From NCBI GenBank assembly GCA_017548245.1, contig JAFYMU010000189.1, positions 1 to 6,686 on the forward strand: a DNA stretch of 6,686 bases, read 5' to 3'. The position numbers and the translations under genes were made by a program. A model generated the notes under the pieces. It was not told the DNA's origin. It did no database searches and worked only from the letters and a program-made list of their open reading frames with translations. Source of the stretch: Kiritimatiellia bacterium (lineage in GTDB: Bacteria > Verrucomicrobiota > Kiritimatiellia > RFP12 > DVOR01). This document shows, piece by piece, positions 5,850-6,686 of the stretch. Numbering within the stretch: the first letter of the stretch is position 1; every line of letters starts with the position of its first letter.

Positions 5850-6686
5850 ATGAATCCGATAACTTCTTTATTACAACGTTGTACCACTCTATTAACGCCG
5901 TATACCTCAGCCATTATTATTGCGGTTTCGTTGGTCACCTTTTGGCAACCAGAACTCTTCTTGTGGGTGAAGGGGGATTATCAAACGGTTATTCTGGGTG
6001 TGATTATGCTCTCGATGGGCATGACTTTAAAACCGCAAGATTTCGCCTTTTTATTGCATCGACCCATTGATTTGCTCATTGGGGCAGTAGCGCAGTATAC
6101 GTTAATGCCGCTGATTGCGTTCGGCCTCGTCTATCTCTTCAATCTGCCAACAGGGATTGCGGTAGGATTATTGCTCGTGGGGTGTTCGCCAGGGGGCGTG
6201 TCGTCGAACTTAATCACCTTTTTGAGCCGCGGTGATGTGGCCTTATCGGTGGGGATGACGACAATTTCAACGTTACTCTCGCCCTTTTTGACGCCGCTGA
6301 TTATGTTATTCCTCATTGGTAATCGTGTGGATATCCATGCGATGGCGATGTTTAAGTCGATTCTGATTGTAACGTTGCTGCCGATCTCTTTGGGATTGTT
6401 GCTCAATCTCTTATGGGGCAAGTCCAAACGTTACCAGACGTGTTGCGAAATTATGCCGGGAATATCGGTGATTGCATTCGCCTGCATCGTTGGCGGTGTG
6501 ATTTCCTACAATGGGCGTTCGTTCTTCGATTCAGGGCTCTTCATCTTTATTGGCATCTTCTTGCACAACGCCTTGGGTTATCTCACAGGTTATTGGTCGG
6601 CACTCCTGGCGCGGATGCCGTTGGCCAAACGCCGAACCGTTGCCATCGAGGTTGGAATCCAGAATGCAGGTTTAGCCACCAATCTC
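5850..6686 (+). CDS. Bile acid:sodium symporter (BASS) family transporter, partial at the right edge
   Basis: The first 279 residues of a polytopic inner-membrane protein are present; the family is usually about 300-330 residues, so only the last part is missing. Hydrophobic segments lie roughly at 20-40, 46-60, 74-98, 101-112, 135-157, 168-188, 203-221 and 228-250. The diagnostic motifs are GMTL (57-60), the CSPGGVSSNLITFLSRGDVALS stretch (112-133) and EVGIQNAGLATNL (267-279). In ASBT structures the matching Ser-Asn pair and the Glu and Gln of EVGxQ help bind sodium, and all are retained. The frame is fixed by an in-frame TGA directly before the ATG; the ribosome binding site is weak (GAAAG, nine bases upstream). 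It probably moves an organic anion with sodium, but the substrate cannot be told. Codons favour G- and T-ending forms, unlike dnaA. Confidence 0.93.
   Translation, partial: MNPITSLLQRCTTLLTPYTSAIIIAVSLVTFWQPELFLWVKGDYQTVILGVIMLSMGMTLKPQDFAFLLHRPIDLLIGAVAQYTLMPLIAFGLVYLFNLPTGIAVGLLLVGCSPGGVSSNLITFLSRGDVALSVGMTTISTLLSPFLTPLIMLFLIGNRVDIHAMAMFKSILIVTLLPISLGLLLNLLWGKSKRYQTCCEIMPGISVIAFACIVGGVISYNGRSFFDSGLFIFIGIFLHNALGYLTGYWSALLARMPLAKRRTVAIEVGIQNAGLATNL

Noticed and set aside
5834..6070. Rightward 78-codon frame overlapping the transporter start
   Set aside because: It is out of frame with the clear BASS-family reading frame from 5850, which runs to the window end.

Overview
The window reads as a bacterial chromosomal replication-origin region. 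dnaA sits downstream of an AT-rich stretch carrying DnaA-box-like repeats, and mnmG (gidA) diverges from it. Five perfect copies of the chromosomal centromere site parS (TGTTCCACGTGGAACA) lie inside the mnmG reading frame. The species cannot be fixed from the sequence. The moderate GC content, the diverged DnaA and the parS-bearing MnmG would suit a lineage outside the usual model phyla, possibly Verrucomicrobiota or a relative, but that is a guess.

Layout from left to right. Positions 1-210 hold no supported gene. A strong terminator (211-250) ends mnmG, which runs leftward from 2565 to 271. About 1 kb separates the mnmG start from the dnaA start. It contains the mnmG promoter, about 500 bases of non-coding sequence with small inverted repeats, a block of 22-bp tandem repeats bounded by a 22-bp inverted repeat (3127-3237), and an AT-rich oriC-like segment (about 3340-3575). 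That segment carries four exact GTTATTAACA motifs and one TTATCTACA. A good dnaA promoter overlaps a perfect inverted repeat. dnaA (3589-5010) ends at a rho-independent terminator (5040-5072). Then come a flavodoxin-fold NAD(P)H oxidoreductase of the AzoR type (5222-5791) and the first 279 codons of a BASS-family sodium-dependent transporter (5850 to the window end), both rightward and possibly co-transcribed.

How the parts fit together. DnaA would open the origin upstream of its own gene, and ParB loaded at the parS cluster about 1.8 kb away would organise and segregate the newly copied origin. Origin and centromere are therefore packed into about 2 kb, with the centromere written into a tRNA-modification enzyme as five in-frame Asn-Val-Pro-Arg-Gly-Thr hexapeptides. 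The most unusual signals are this embedded centromere, the matched oddities of DnaA (changed base-reading residues) and its candidate boxes (TTATTAACA rather than TTATCCACA), and the 22-bp repeat/inverted-repeat block of unknown function.
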